This document shows, piece after piece, positions 10,259 through 19,425 of a stretch of DNA of 48,162 bases. The translations under genes were made by a program, and so were the position numbers. Where the stretch lies: contig LDOQ01000263.1 of NCBI GenBank assembly GCA_001887945.1, positions 1 through 48,162 on the forward strand, in the 5' to 3' direction. Numbering within the stretch: position 1 is the stretch's first letter; every line of letters starts with the position of its first letter. The DNA is from Spraguea lophii. Lineage: Eukaryota > Microsporidia > Spragueidae. Under the pieces are notes generated by a model that was not told the DNA's origin, did not search any database, and was given only the letters and a program-made list of their open reading frames with translations.

Positions 10259-10740
10259 ATGCTTTCTAATAAAAGGTATTTAAAAGGGTATCGATTTTGA
10301 TTTTTTATTTTTTTCATTTTAATGCTTTAACAAATAATTTTAATTTTGTAATAGAATATCTATCAATCCAACAATAACATGAAGTTAATTACTTAGTTAA
10401 TTAATCTTAAGTAAAGATAAAATACAAACTTATGTTGTTAATTGATAACTAAAACAAAAATAAGATTCAAATTAAATATTTATGACATTTCATGGTTAGA
10501 ATATACTTGATTTCGTATATTTTAAAATATTATATTGTAATTGACTCTTAGTTAATATTAGGATATTGAAAAACTTGGTAATATTATAAAAAATAGAATA
10601 AGACAATTATGTGTACATTCCCAGAAATTCAACATTTTGTAATATAATACAAAACCTAGTTAATATAACTATAGCATTACTTAGAAAATACAAGTCAAAG
10701 AATTTCAGAACTGAAAAACTACGCATTAAAATAAGTACAA
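10259..10740. other. Intergenic region, nothing recognised
   Basis: A+T-rich spacer after the RRM gene. A possible poly-A signal (TAATAAAAG) lies about 10 nt after the stop. No other feature seen. Confidence 0.55.
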
Positions 10741-10917
10741 CCACCTAAAAAAATATTCATAATTAAAAGTTTCAAAGCATAAGGCAAGATGGGATTAATG
10801 CATATACCTGTAGCGAAACTGGTTAGTACAGGTTTAGATGTGTTTCAAGAATCAAACGTCATAGACCACGATAAGTCAAGAAACTTATATAAATAAAAGT
10901 TTTATTAATAAAAAAAA
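10741..10917 (+). mobile_element. 5'-truncated SINE (3' third)
   Basis: It aligns with the 3' third of the full element at 18522-19013: agcataag, gattaatgcatat, gttagtacaggttta and the tail ataaataaaagttttatt, then an A-rich run. The left boundary is approximate. No tRNA-like head is present. Confidence 0.75.
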
Positions 10918-11694
10918 TTATAAATAATAATATTAATACAATAAATTAAAATTTGATAAAAAAAATTTAATAAATATATAATAATTCAGGATGTATAATT
11001 AATAGGTAATGTAAACTAAAATACATTAAGGTTAACAATTATATATCAGTAATGCCTAAAAGAATAAAATGTAGTGAAAACTGGTAATCTCTTTTATTTG
11101 ACATTTGGTGATGATGGAATATAATAAATAATGATATCAAAAAATACAATGAACATGGATACAATTTTCTTAATTTAATGAATGATGTACATACTAAACA
11201 ATAAAAAAAATATATAAGGATGTGAATCAATATATATATATATAAGATATGTGTATACTTTAAAGATAGGCATAAAAATTTTAATGAAAAATAATATTAG
11301 AATAAATGAAATAGTTACTAATCAAAAACTCTTTAAAACATAAAATATGTATTTAATTGGTCACAGTATAAATATTAATTATTTAAATGAATAAAATAAT
11401 CTAAAACAAAAACAATCCTTCTTTTTTATCTTCCAATGGATGTAATAATAATAATCCATGTATATAGAACCGAAGTAAGAATGACTATAATTATCCACAA
11501 GTTTTCTGATGAAATAAACTAAGATTTCTGAATACTTTTCATGTAAAAAACAAAGGCTAAGATGTTTTCATATATTATTAGAAGTTTTAATTTGTATATC
11601 TCTCAGATATGTTATTTTTATTTTTATAATATTTTAAATCATCTTTAATTTCATAAAAAAATAAAAAATATTTTTTTAATGTTTTTTGTGTATA
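10918..11694. other. Intergenic region between two SINE copies
   Basis: Highly A+T-rich with short simple-sequence runs such as (AT)n near 11232. A 63-codon minus-strand frame at 11039-11230 has no family resemblance and looks like chance. Confidence 0.55.
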
Positions 11695-11705
11695 TAATTT
11701 TAGTA

Positions 11706-12184
11706 TTTCTACTTAACTAAATGGTCGTGAGGTGGTAACCAAATCTCAAGTCTAATGGGTTCGAATCCTTCAACTAGAAGAATTTTCCAAAAAAATAGAA
11801 AGTAGAAAAGAAGAAAGAGGTTGGTGAGTGGGTAAAGGTTTGATAGCATAACACTAATCATGACTTGCCTATACAACGTCCTTACTACAGATTAAAATAG
11901 TGTTTAGCTGGTGTAATTGCAATCTCTGTATTGATTTATGATTTGGGCCAATACTATGCTAAGAAAAAGATTGGAAATCTTTAAAAATTTAGGTGATGCA
12001 GTGACATGCACCATACGCAAATTTCTAATGTTCTAGCGCATAAGATAAGATGGGATTAATGCATATCTGTAGCAAATCAGTTAATACAAGTTTAAATGTG
12101 CTTTAGCAACCAAAGGTTATAAACCATAACATACTGCATTGAGTTAGGAAACTTCTATAAATAAAAGTGTCATTTAAAAAAACT
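11706..12184 (+). mobile_element. Full-length SINE with 11-bp target-site duplication
   Basis: It aligns over its whole length with the copy at 18522-19013, from the first base of the tRNA-like head to the tail ataaataaaagtgtcatt and poly-A. The flanking direct repeat taattttagta occurs at 11695-11705 and 12185-12195. The B box is nearly intact (gggttcgaatcct), but the A box is decayed (taactaaatgg), so pol III activity is doubtful. Most differences from the best copy are C-to-T or G-to-A changes, showing age in an A+T-biased genome. Confidence 0.9.
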
Positions 12185-12195
12185 TAATTTTAGTA

Positions 12196-12568
12196 AATGT
12201 TAATTAAAATTTTATTGAAAAATAAATATATTTATGTTTTGCTTAAGATAAAAAATACATAAATTAAAACTTTATTTAAATTTTAATTTATTGTTTATAA
12301 TCGAAGTTATTAAATGTTAAACATGTTTAATTAAACATAACTCTATATTTAGCATATCTTCGATTTAAAGCATAAATTTATGACAGAGTCAAAAGTTTTT
12401 TAAAAAAAAATTTCTTCAAAAATATTTTTTTGTTTATTTAATTCTCAGATGGTATAACAAAAAAGAACTTGAAAAGGTTTTCTCAAATCATTCTAAAAAA
12501 TTTAATTTTTTAGAATTATAAGATCTTTTTTGAAAAAATCTTTGTATAATAGGAAAATAAATTACCCC
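12196..12568. other. Upstream region of HAD gene
   Basis: A+T-rich leader between the SINE and the next start. No other gene seen. Confidence 0.5.
12565..12568 (+). promoter_or_regulatory. CCCC start motif of first HAD gene
   Basis: CCCC abuts ATG at 12569 directly, so this start is preferred over the in-frame ATG at 12530. Confidence 0.6.
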
Positions 12569-13267
12569 ATGACCAAGGATACTATATATATTGGTATTGA
12601 TGAAATAAAAACAAAATCTCCTGTATTCAATACAGAAAAAGTCTTTGTATTTGATGTGGATGAGACTCTTTATTCTTTTGATTGTAAAATGCAAGATTTA
12701 CTTGCTATTCTTCCTGTAGAATGTATTCGAAATAAAAAAATATTACAAAATACAGACGATATTTATACCGAATATTCAAAAAAATATGGTATAGCATTGA
12801 GAGGATATATTGCTGATAAGCTTATTACACCAGATGAATATATAGATGCGATAGCAAAAATTGATTATAAAAAAGAACTTCAAGGGGAAATTTCCCTTAG
12901 AGATCACCTGGATAAAATTCCATATAATAAAATATGTTTTTCAAACTCAGTAGATACCCATGTTAAGAGTACGCTTAAATTTCTTAATTTGGATGGATGT
13001 TTTGATTATGTAGTGTGTGCTAATATTTATTCGGATGAAATAATATGTAAACCTATGGAAGAATCGTATACTCAAGTTGAAAAGCTTATTGGAATTGAAA
13101 ATAGAAAAAATATTATATTTTTTGATGATATGTTAAAAAATATTGAACAAGCAAGAAAAAGAGGATGGACTACGTATCACGTACAAAAAGAAAATATTCT
13201 TAAAGATATTTTATCAGAAATAATTCAAGAGAAAGAAAATGAAGAAAGATATTTGATAGGTGAGTAA
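12569..13267 (+). CDS. HAD-family phosphatase, Sdt1/pyrimidine 5'-nucleotidase-like (copy 1)
   Basis: A 232-residue soluble HAD hydrolase expected to dephosphorylate a small metabolite, by family most likely a pyrimidine nucleoside monophosphate. All four HAD motifs are present: nucleophile FDVDET (D29, D31), Ser125 in FSNS, Lys161 in ICKP, and metal ligands D186-D187 in FFDD. The helical cap, with YSKKYGIALRGY, resembles yeast Sdt1/Phm8. The start follows CCCC. It is convergent with DIM1, with only 11 bp between stops. A paralogue of identical length and identical motif positions lies 4.3 kb away on the other strand. The substrate is inferred from family only. Confidence 0.82.
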   Translation: MTKDTIYIGIDEIKTKSPVFNTEKVFVFDVDETLYSFDCKMQDLLAILPVECIRNKKILQNTDDIYTEYSKKYGIALRGYIADKLITPDEYIDAIAKIDYKKELQGEISLRDHLDKIPYNKICFSNSVDTHVKSTLKFLNLDGCFDYVVCANIYSDEIICKPMEESYTQVEKLIGIENRKNIIFFDDMLKNIEQARKRGWTTYHVQKENILKDILSEIIQEKENEERYLIGE

Positions 13268-13278
13268 ATAATAAAATT

Positions 13279-14088
13279 TTAATTTTTTTTTATAAAATCA
13301 ATTTTTTCTTTTTTAAATTCCAATAATAATTCAAGAAATTCCTCTACACACATTTTCTGGGATCTTTTTTTATCGTATTTTATTTTAACTAAAATATTTT
13401 CTATTTTCTGACGTCTTTCTTTATCTGTTTCTGTGTTAAACACACTTCGTAGTGTTTTATTTTTTCTTAAAAAACATTTTGAAACCATATTTTCAAATTC
13501 TTTTACATTTATTTGAGGCTTGGAGAATCTAGGCTTTATTTTTATTACACTGGAATCTACTTTGGGCGGTGGATTAAAATTCTTTTTTGAAACTTTTAAT
13601 ACATTTTCTACTTTTGCTAATAATTGTACAGAAACTGATATTCTTGAATAATCACTTGACCCGGGTTTTGCTACTAATCTTTGAGCAAATTCATATTGTA
13701 CTAAGAGTACACATGATCTAAAATTATATTTTAAAAGTTTAAATATCAAAGGACTACTGATTTGATATGGAATATTACTAATACACATATCAAAATGTGG
13801 AAATTCTGCTTTTAAAGCATCACCTACGATTAATTTCAATTTTGAATATAATTTTGGTTGTAAGCTTACTCGTTTAATCAATTCACTTGCTAATCTCTCA
13901 TCCTTTTCATAACATATTACTTTTTTAGCTTTTTCTAAAAGCTTTAATGTAAGATTACCAGTACCAGCACCAATTTCTAGAATAGTATCAGTTGGTTCAA
14001 TATTGGATTTATTTACTATAGAATCTATAATACCAGGATTTTTTAGAATATGTTGGCCAAGAGATTTTTTAAAAACTAACGAACTCAT
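13279..14088 (-). CDS. DIM1: Dim1/KsgA-type 18S rRNA adenine dimethyltransferase
   Basis: A 269-residue SAM-dependent enzyme that dimethylates two adjacent adenines near the 3' end of small-subunit rRNA and also acts in ribosome assembly. Motif I EIGAGTG is at residues 38-44, the catalytic SNIPYQISSP loop starts at 104, and the N-terminus KKSLGQHIL is typical of the family. The C-terminal part is lysine-rich. The chosen M at 14088 follows a CCCC four nt upstream; the frame also opens 11 codons earlier without such a motif. It is divergent from the NEO1-type ATPase. Length is close to bacterial KsgA and a little shorter than yeast Dim1. Confidence 0.92.
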   Translation of the reverse strand: MSSLVFKKSLGQHILKNPGIIDSIVNKSNIEPTDTILEIGAGTGNLTLKLLEKAKKVICYEKDERLASELIKRVSLQPKLYSKLKLIVGDALKAEFPHFDMCISNIPYQISSPLIFKLLKYNFRSCVLLVQYEFAQRLVAKPGSSDYSRISVSVQLLAKVENVLKVSKKNFNPPPKVDSSVIKIKPRFSKPQINVKEFENMVSKCFLRKNKTLRSVFNTETDKERRQKIENILVKIKYDKKRSQKMCVEEFLELLLEFKKEKIDFIKKN

Positions 14089-14092
14089 ATTT

Positions 14093-14096
14093 GGGG
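14093..14096 (-). promoter_or_regulatory. CCCC start motif of DIM1
   Basis: GGGG on the plus strand, four nt upstream of ATG at 14088. It favours this start over the upstream in-frame M. Confidence 0.55.
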
Positions 14097-14541
14097 TTGA
14101 AATAAAAAAAACTACTTTCAAATTTTAAAATAAAAATATAAGAATTTAATATAATTATATTTTAAGTAAATTCTAAATGGAAATTATAGATATATAGAAT
14201 ATTATAAGAAAAATGATTTAAACTAACATTTATTATTTCGTATATTTATCTTAAATAATTTTGATTGTGTATACATAATTATGCTTGCTTTTAAATTATT
14301 TATAATAAATTTTTATAATATTTTTAAAATCAGATATTTGATATCTTTTTTTTAAATCTTTGTATCAATTTTTGATGATTTCCTTTTGTAAATGAATATG
14401 TTAAAAGTTTGTTTCTATTTAAAACAATACAATTATTTTTATAATATTCAACAACCAATCTCCTTTTTACCTCTTTATCAACACACCAATAAACATTATC
14501 AATATTCTCCTTTTGTTTTAAATATTAATCCTGATAAAAGA

Positions 14542-14544
14542 CCC
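14542..14544 (+). promoter_or_regulatory. CCC start motif of P4-ATPase
   Basis: CCC directly abuts ATG at 14545. The protein then begins MAKKGENIREIYLDNP, which is closer to the family N-terminus than the 51-codon upstream extension. Confidence 0.6.
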
Positions 14545-17526
14545 ATGGCAAAAAAAGGTGAAAACATCAGGGAAATATATTTAGATAATCCCAATGGTGC
14601 AGTATATTCTCCAAATATTATAAAGAATCAGAAATACAAATGGTATTCTTTTTTGTTTGTAGTATTTATAAACCAGTTCCAAGATTTTCTTACAATATAT
14701 TTTTTTATTGTTACGGTGACACAGTTGATTCCATCGTATAGAGTATCTCCACTTATTTCAAATCTTTTTCCATGGATGGTTACTTTATGTTTAACGTATT
14801 TGAAAGAAGGAGTAGATGATTATAGAAGATATTTAAAGGATAAAGAAGTTAATTCAGAGACGTATAAGATTGTAAGAAAGGATAAAATAGAAGAAATAAC
14901 ATCGGGGAAGTTAAAGGTTGGTGATATAGTTTATGTAGAAAAGAAACAAAGAATTCCCGCAGATCTGGTTTTATTAAAGACTAGCGATCCAAATGGACAA
15001 GTTTTTTTAAGAACGGATCAATTGGATGGAGAAACAGATTGGAAATTAAGAACACCAGTTGGAGTTACACAAAAATTGGAAGAAATTTCAGATATTTATG
15101 ATATGAAGGTTAAAATATTCTCAGATGCTCCACATAAAGATATTTATTCATTTGTAGGAAAAATTTCAGTTGAGGTAGATCAGGATCAAAAAAATGAATC
15201 TTTATCTCTTGATAATATGTTGTGGATGAATACAGTACTAGCTACAAGCTCTGCTTATGGGTGTGTAATATATACAGGAAATGATACCAGGGCTGTAATG
15301 AATACATCTAAACCAAGGAATAAAAGAGGTAAAACAGATAAAGAAATTGGATATTTCAGTATGTATCTTTGTCTTCTTTCCATATTCTTTGCTATATTCT
15401 ATACTCTTTTCGCTGGAATAACTAAAAGAGTAGATATTACATTTTTTAGATTCGCAACTATTTTTTCTGCAGTAATACCCGTAAGTTTAAAAGTAGCTAT
15501 TGATATTACCAGATTTTTCTTCTACCAAAATTTTGTTTCCGAAGATAAGGATATTGAAGGATGTGTTATGCGTACAACGAATATATCGGAAGATCTTGGT
15601 AGAATAAGTTATTTTTTAACTGACAAAACAGGCACTCTTACAAAAAATGAGATGGAAATGAAGAAAATACATCTGGGAACTATATTTTACACTGATGAAG
15701 TAAATTATGAAATTACTGAGACACTCCAAAAATATTTGAAGAAAAAAGAAAAGGTTGTTAGTTTTTCCAAAGGAAAAAAAGATCTTGGAACAAAATTATA
15801 TCAAATGGTACATACTTTAGCATTATGTCACAATGTTACACCAGTAACTGAAGATGGAGATGTTGTATATCAAGCATCAAGTCCTGACGAAGTAGCTATA
15901 GTTAAATGGTGTGAGGTTATTGGAATGCCATTAATTAAAAGAGATAGAACCTCAATGACAATTAAAAATGCTTTGGGGAAGGAAATTAATGTTGAAATAT
16001 TACATATATTTCCTTTTACCAGTGAAAGTAAAAGAATGAGAATAATAGTAAAACAGGAAGGTTCAGATGAAATTTTATTTTTAGTTAAAGGTGCAGATGT
16101 GGTTATGCGTGAAATTGTAAAAAAGAACGATTGGTTAGATGAAGAAGTTGGAAATATGGCAAGAGAGGGATTAAGAACATTGGTAGTAGGAAGAAAATCA
16201 TTAACAAAAGAAGAATATGAAATATGGGAACAAGATTTAAAGAAAGCAAAAGAAACAATGCAAAACAGAGCTGAAGAAGTAGAAGCAGCTGTTCAGATCT
16301 TAGAAAAAGACATGACGTTAATGGGAATTACAGGCGTAGAAGATAAGTTACAAGATAAAGTAAAGGTGACATTAGAAAACCTCAAAAACGCTGGCATAAA
16401 AATATGGATGCTTACCGGAGATAAAATAGAAACAGCAATATCTATCGCAATATCATCGAGATTATTTTTAAGACAATATGAATATTTAATAATTGAAAAT
16501 CTTACCAAGAGAGAAGAGGGATTGGAAAAGTTACAGGAAATACAATCGAAATCATATAATTCTTTGGTTATAGACGGGAAGAGTATGGCTGTTATGTTAG
16601 AAAATTATCCCAAAGAATTTATACATGAAACCACACAATTAGATGCTGTAGTTTGTTGTAGATGTTCACCTACACAAAAAGCTATGGTTGCTAGATTAAT
16701 TAGAACACAAACTAAGAAGGGCGTAGTCTGTATAGGAGACGGAGGAAATGATGTATCAATGATTACAGAAGCAGACGTTGGTGTTGGAATAGTAGGGAAA
16801 GAAGGAAACCAGGCTTCTTTAGCGGCAGATTTTAGTATCATGAAATTTTATCACGTAGCTCCTCTGTTATTTTGGCATGGAAGAAATTGTTATAAAGGCA
16901 CTTCCAGGCTTGTCCATTTTATAATTCACCGAGGAATGATAATTACTGTTTTACAGGGTATTTTCTGTGCTTTATTCCAATTCTCTCCTATTCCTTTATA
17001 TCAAGGAGTTATTCTTATGGGATACGTAACTGTTTATACTGCCTTTCCTATTGCTGCAATGATATACTCTATAGATATTTCTAAAGAAAATACTGAAAAA
17101 TACCCAGAACTTTATAAGGAGATGGTAAGAACTAAATTACTTTCCTCGCGATCGTTTTTTGGTTGGAGCCTTATATCATTCTATCAAGCTTCTGCTATAA
17201 TGGTTTGTGCATTATTATTATATGAACATGAACTTCTATGTCTTGTGACGATTACTTTCACTTCATTGATAATCAATGAAATACTCATGGTAGCACTTAC
17301 TATTAACACGATTTCTAGAGGTATTGGATTTATGATGCTTTTATCTCTTTTTATTTATATTATCAGTTTCTTCTTATTAAGAGATGATCAACTAAGAATA
17401 CCCGATCCTTGGTATAATTTCTTTTGGAAGATATTAGCCATAAATGCCATATCATTGGCCATTTCTATCATTTATAAATTATATAGAAGTTATATGAATC
17501 CATCGATACACAAGAAATTAGTGTAA
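14545..17526 (+). CDS. NEO1: P4-type ATPase (phospholipid flippase), Neo1/ATP9 subfamily
   Basis: A 993-residue membrane pump expected to flip aminophospholipids to the cytosolic leaflet of Golgi or endosomal membranes. N-terminal NIIKNQKY is followed by the TM1-2 helices; RTDQLDGETDWKLR and ENTLW-like LDNMLW follow. The phosphorylation motif DKTGTLTKNEM is at D360, nucleotide-binding KGAD comes later, and the hinge motif GDGGNDVSM is at residues 731-739. Six hydrophobic helices close the protein. KDKEVNS, GETDWKL and VIYTGNDTRAVMNTS place it with Neo1/ATP9A rather than Drs2 or Dnf. Neo1 members need no Cdc50 subunit, and none is seen here. It is convergent with the second HAD gene, 42 bp apart. 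Confidence 0.92.
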   Translation: MAKKGENIREIYLDNPNGAVYSPNIIKNQKYKWYSFLFVVFINQFQDFLTIYFFIVTVTQLIPSYRVSPLISNLFPWMVTLCLTYLKEGVDDYRRYLKDKEVNSETYKIVRKDKIEEITSGKLKVGDIVYVEKKQRIPADLVLLKTSDPNGQVFLRTDQLDGETDWKLRTPVGVTQKLEEISDIYDMKVKIFSDAPHKDIYSFVGKISVEVDQDQKNESLSLDNMLWMNTVLATSSAYGCVIYTGNDTRAVMNTSKPRNKRGKTDKEIGYFSMYLCLLSIFFAIFYTLFAGITKRVDITFFRFATIFSAVIPVSLKVAIDITRFFFYQNFVSEDKDIEGCVMRTTNISEDLGRISYFLTDKTGTLTKNEMEMKKIHLGTIFYTDEVNYEITETLQKYLKKKEKVVSFSKGKKDLGTKLYQMVHTLALCHNVTPVTEDGDVVYQASSPDEVAIVKWCEVIGMPLIKRDRTSMTIKNALGKEINVEILHIFPFTSESKRMRIIVKQEGSDEILFLVKGADVVMREIVKKNDWLDEEVGNMAREGLRTLVVGRKSLTKEEYEIWEQDLKKAKETMQNRAEEVEAAVQILEKDMTLMGITGVEDKLQDKVKVTLENLKNAGIKIWMLTGDKIETAISIAISSRLFLRQYEYLIIENLTKREEGLEKLQEIQSKSYNSLVIDGKSMAVMLENYPKEFIHETTQLDAVVCCRCSPTQKAMVARLIRTQTKKGVVCIGDGGNDVSMITEADVGVGIVGKEGNQASLAADFSIMKFYHVAPLLFWHGRNCYKGTSRLVHFIIHRGMIITVLQGIFCALFQFSPIPLYQGVILMGYVTVYTAFPIAAMIYSIDISKENTEKYPELYKEMVRTKLLSSRSFFGWSLISFYQASAIMVCALLLYEHELLCLVTITFTSLIINEILMVALTINTISRGIGFMMLLSLFIYIISFFLLRDDQLRIPDPWYNFFWKILAINAISLAISIIYKLYRSYMNPSIHKKLV

Positions 17527-17568
17527 AAAATAAAACTTGGATTCAAATAACCATTACAATAACAATTT

Positions 17569-18267
17569 TTATTCTTCATTCGTTATTTTAACTTCCCCCT
17601 TCAACGATTCCATTATCTCTGGTATTAAATGAAGTATAGTATTTTTCTTTGTAATATGGTGTACATTCCACCCTCTTTTTATCGCTGCACTTGCATTCAA
17701 ATGAGAATCATCAAAAAAATAAATGTGCTCATTACTTTCTACATTCGCTATTTTTTCAATTATACTCAAAGCTTCATCCATTGGTTTACATATTATATTT
17801 TCACTATAATAATCAGCATACACCACATAATCAAAATAATCCTGCAATCCCATAGCCTCCAATGACCATACAATATGATTTTTCGGACTATTGGAAAATA
17901 CTGCTTTTTTATACGGAATTTTATCCATTAAACTTTTTACATCCCATTCTCCTTTCAACCAGCTTTCATATTTTGCACTTACAAAATATCCATCATATTC
18001 TTCTGGTGTAATTAAACCATCCTTAAAAAATCCTTTACACGCCAATCCATATTTTTCAAAATACTGTTTTTTAGTCTCCAATGGATCTATTATATGAGAA
18101 TGTCTTTTAAGAAGCTCTAAAGGTTGCGTATCTATATGAATTGCTAATGGATTACCAACAGAATATAATGTCTCATCAAGATCAAATACAAAAAATTTAT
18201 CTTTCTTTTCTGCTATTAAAATAGAATGATGATCGTCTTGTGATATAAAAACAGTTTGTTTCGACAT
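17569..18267 (-). CDS. HAD-family phosphatase, Sdt1/pyrimidine 5'-nucleotidase-like (copy 2)
   Basis: A 232-residue paralogue of the gene at 12569. It has FDLDET (D29, D31), Ser125 in FSNS, Lys161 in ICKP and D186-D187 in FFDD, all at the same residue numbers as copy 1. The two differ through most of the cap and N-terminus, so the duplication is not recent, although blocks such as YFDYVVYADYYSENIICKP are clearly shared. The start at 18267 is set by CCC one nt upstream; the frame is open 22 codons earlier without homology. The upstream side borders a transposon graveyard. Substrate is probably a nucleoside monophosphate or similar small phosphate, by family only. Confidence 0.82.
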   Translation of the reverse strand: MSKQTVFISQDDHHSILIAEKKDKFFVFDLDETLYSVGNPLAIHIDTQPLELLKRHSHIIDPLETKKQYFEKYGLACKGFFKDGLITPEEYDGYFVSAKYESWLKGEWDVKSLMDKIPYKKAVFSNSPKNHIVWSLEAMGLQDYFDYVVYADYYSENIICKPMDEALSIIEKIANVESNEHIYFFDDSHLNASAAIKRGWNVHHITKKNTILHLIPEIMESLKGEVKITNEE

Positions 18268-18268
18268 A

Positions 18269-18271
18269 GGG
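18269..18271 (-). promoter_or_regulatory. CCC start motif of second HAD gene
   Basis: GGG on the plus strand, one nt upstream of ATG at 18267. It fixes a start that gives a protein collinear with its paralogue. Confidence 0.6.
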
Positions 18272-18521
18272 CACAAATGATATATTTTTTTATTAAACAT
18301 AATTAATATGCATATGTCAATCCTATTAAACAAATATAAAATTAAATTAATCTTAAAAAAATATTAATATTAATTTTTATATTAAATTTACAATTTATTT
18401 TACAAAATAAGAATATGTCAATAAATACAAAAATTAATATTAATATAAAACAGAGATGTTTTTATTGTTTTTACAAGAATTTATAATACCAATGTTTTTG
18501 CAAGAGATTCCGCCTTAATAA

Positions 18522-19013
18522 GTCCCGCCTGGCCCAGTGGTCGTGGGGTGGTAACCAAACCCCAAGCCTGGCGGGTTCGAATCCCTCATCCAGAAAAAAT
18601 TTTCAAAACAAAAAAAGAATAATAATAAACGGAGAAGAGAGAAAAAGGTTGTTGAGTGGGTGAGGTTTCGATAGCGCAGCATGGCTGTGCCTTGTATGAC
18701 GGCCCCGCTACTAGATTAAAGTAGTGTTTAGCTGATGTAGTTGCAATCCCTGTATTGATTCGTGACTCGGCCAATACTATGCAACGAAAGAGGCTGGGAA
18801 TTCCTTAAGAGCTGGAAGTGGGGGCGGCGACGCGCACCAGACGCAAAATCCTAACACTCTGGAGCATAAGGTAAGATGAGATTAATGCATATATGTAATG
18901 AAACCAGTTAGTACAAGCTTAATTTCGCTCGAGGAACCGAAGGTCACAGACCATGGTAGGCCGCAACCGGCCAGGAAGCTTTGATAAATAAAAGTTTCAT
19001 TCGTAAAAAAAAA
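18522..19013 (+). mobile_element. Full-length tRNA-derived SINE, best-preserved copy, 15-bp TSD
   Basis: About 492 bp. The tRNA-like head spans 18522 to about 18593, a body follows to about 18975, then the constant tail gataaataaaagtttcatt and a poly-A run. A perfect 15-bp direct repeat (attccgccttaataa) flanks it at 18507-18521 and 19014-19028. Head plus poly-A plus variable-length duplication is the hallmark of LINE-driven retroposition of a pol III transcript. It has no coding capacity; a 62-codon minus frame inside it is chance. It is clearly richer in G+C than flanking DNA and than its sister copies, so it is probably the youngest. The head cannot form a normal acceptor stem, so it is not a functional tRNA gene. 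Confidence 0.92.
18530..18584 (+). promoter_or_regulatory. Internal pol III promoter of the SINE (A and B boxes)
   Basis: A box TGGCCCAGTGG is at 18530-18540 and B box GGTTCGAATCC at 18574-18584, both matching eukaryotic tRNA consensus with 33 nt between them. Both are intact only in this copy; others have one or both boxes mutated. Confidence 0.85.
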
Positions 19014-19425
19014 ATTCCGCCTTAATAATGGATAATAATCAATTTTATTTAGTTAATAATTTTATGAAAAGTTTTTTGATAGAAAAAAACATCGAATTTT
19101 TATTTTTACCATAACAAATTCGGAATTAACCATATTGGGAATGTTTTCGGCGTATTAAAAAATAAGATAGTAAGTAAGGGACTAAAAAAAAATACAGACA
19201 GACTTACCCTGGAAATATATATTAAACCTGTTATTGAAGAGTTTGTTCCCAATACAAATGATTTTTGAAAAGCTTTTATAACAACATGTGAAGAAAAACC
19301 AACAATATTTCCAATAGAATAATTAATTCGAAAATTAACATTGTTTTATTCGTTTTTTAAATATAATTGTTTTTTATTTTATTTTTGAAAAAACCTTATA
19401 AATAATAATTTTATTAAAATATTTT

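Larger units (their letters stand above)
14089..14544. other. Divergent promoter region DIM1 / P4-ATPase
   Basis: 456 bp between two divergent starts. CCC motifs sit at both edges and the centre is A+T-rich with TATA-like stretches. The ATPase frame is open from 14392, but that extension has no match to the family N-terminus. Confidence 0.55.
18455..19322 (+). pseudogene. DDE_3 (Tc1/mariner/IS630-like) transposase remnant, split by a SINE
   Basis: Two pieces, 18455-18521 and 19014-19322, read as one frame when the SINE and one target duplication are ignored. The left piece ends RDSALI; the right continues MDNNQFY (the MDNA-H catalytic Asp block of Tc1/mariner/IS630), then FLIEKNIEFLFLP, a stop, and after a frame change NHIGNVFGVLKNK, matching the NPIENxxxxLK third-acidic block. 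Here the Glu is replaced by Gly, and several stops follow. So both coding integrity and a catalytic residue are lost. No terminal inverted repeats were recognised. It is a fossil element that served as a target for the later SINE. Confidence 0.72.

Noticed and set aside
11039..11230. 63-codon minus-strand frame
   Set aside because: No start motif or family resemblance in an A+T-rich spacer.
18522..18593. Functional tRNA gene at the SINE head
   Set aside because: A and B boxes fit, but the 5' and 3' ends do not pair as an acceptor stem and the sequence continues into the SINE body.
18586..18774. 62-codon minus-strand frame
   Set aside because: Lies inside the SINE, is absent in sister copies and matches no family.
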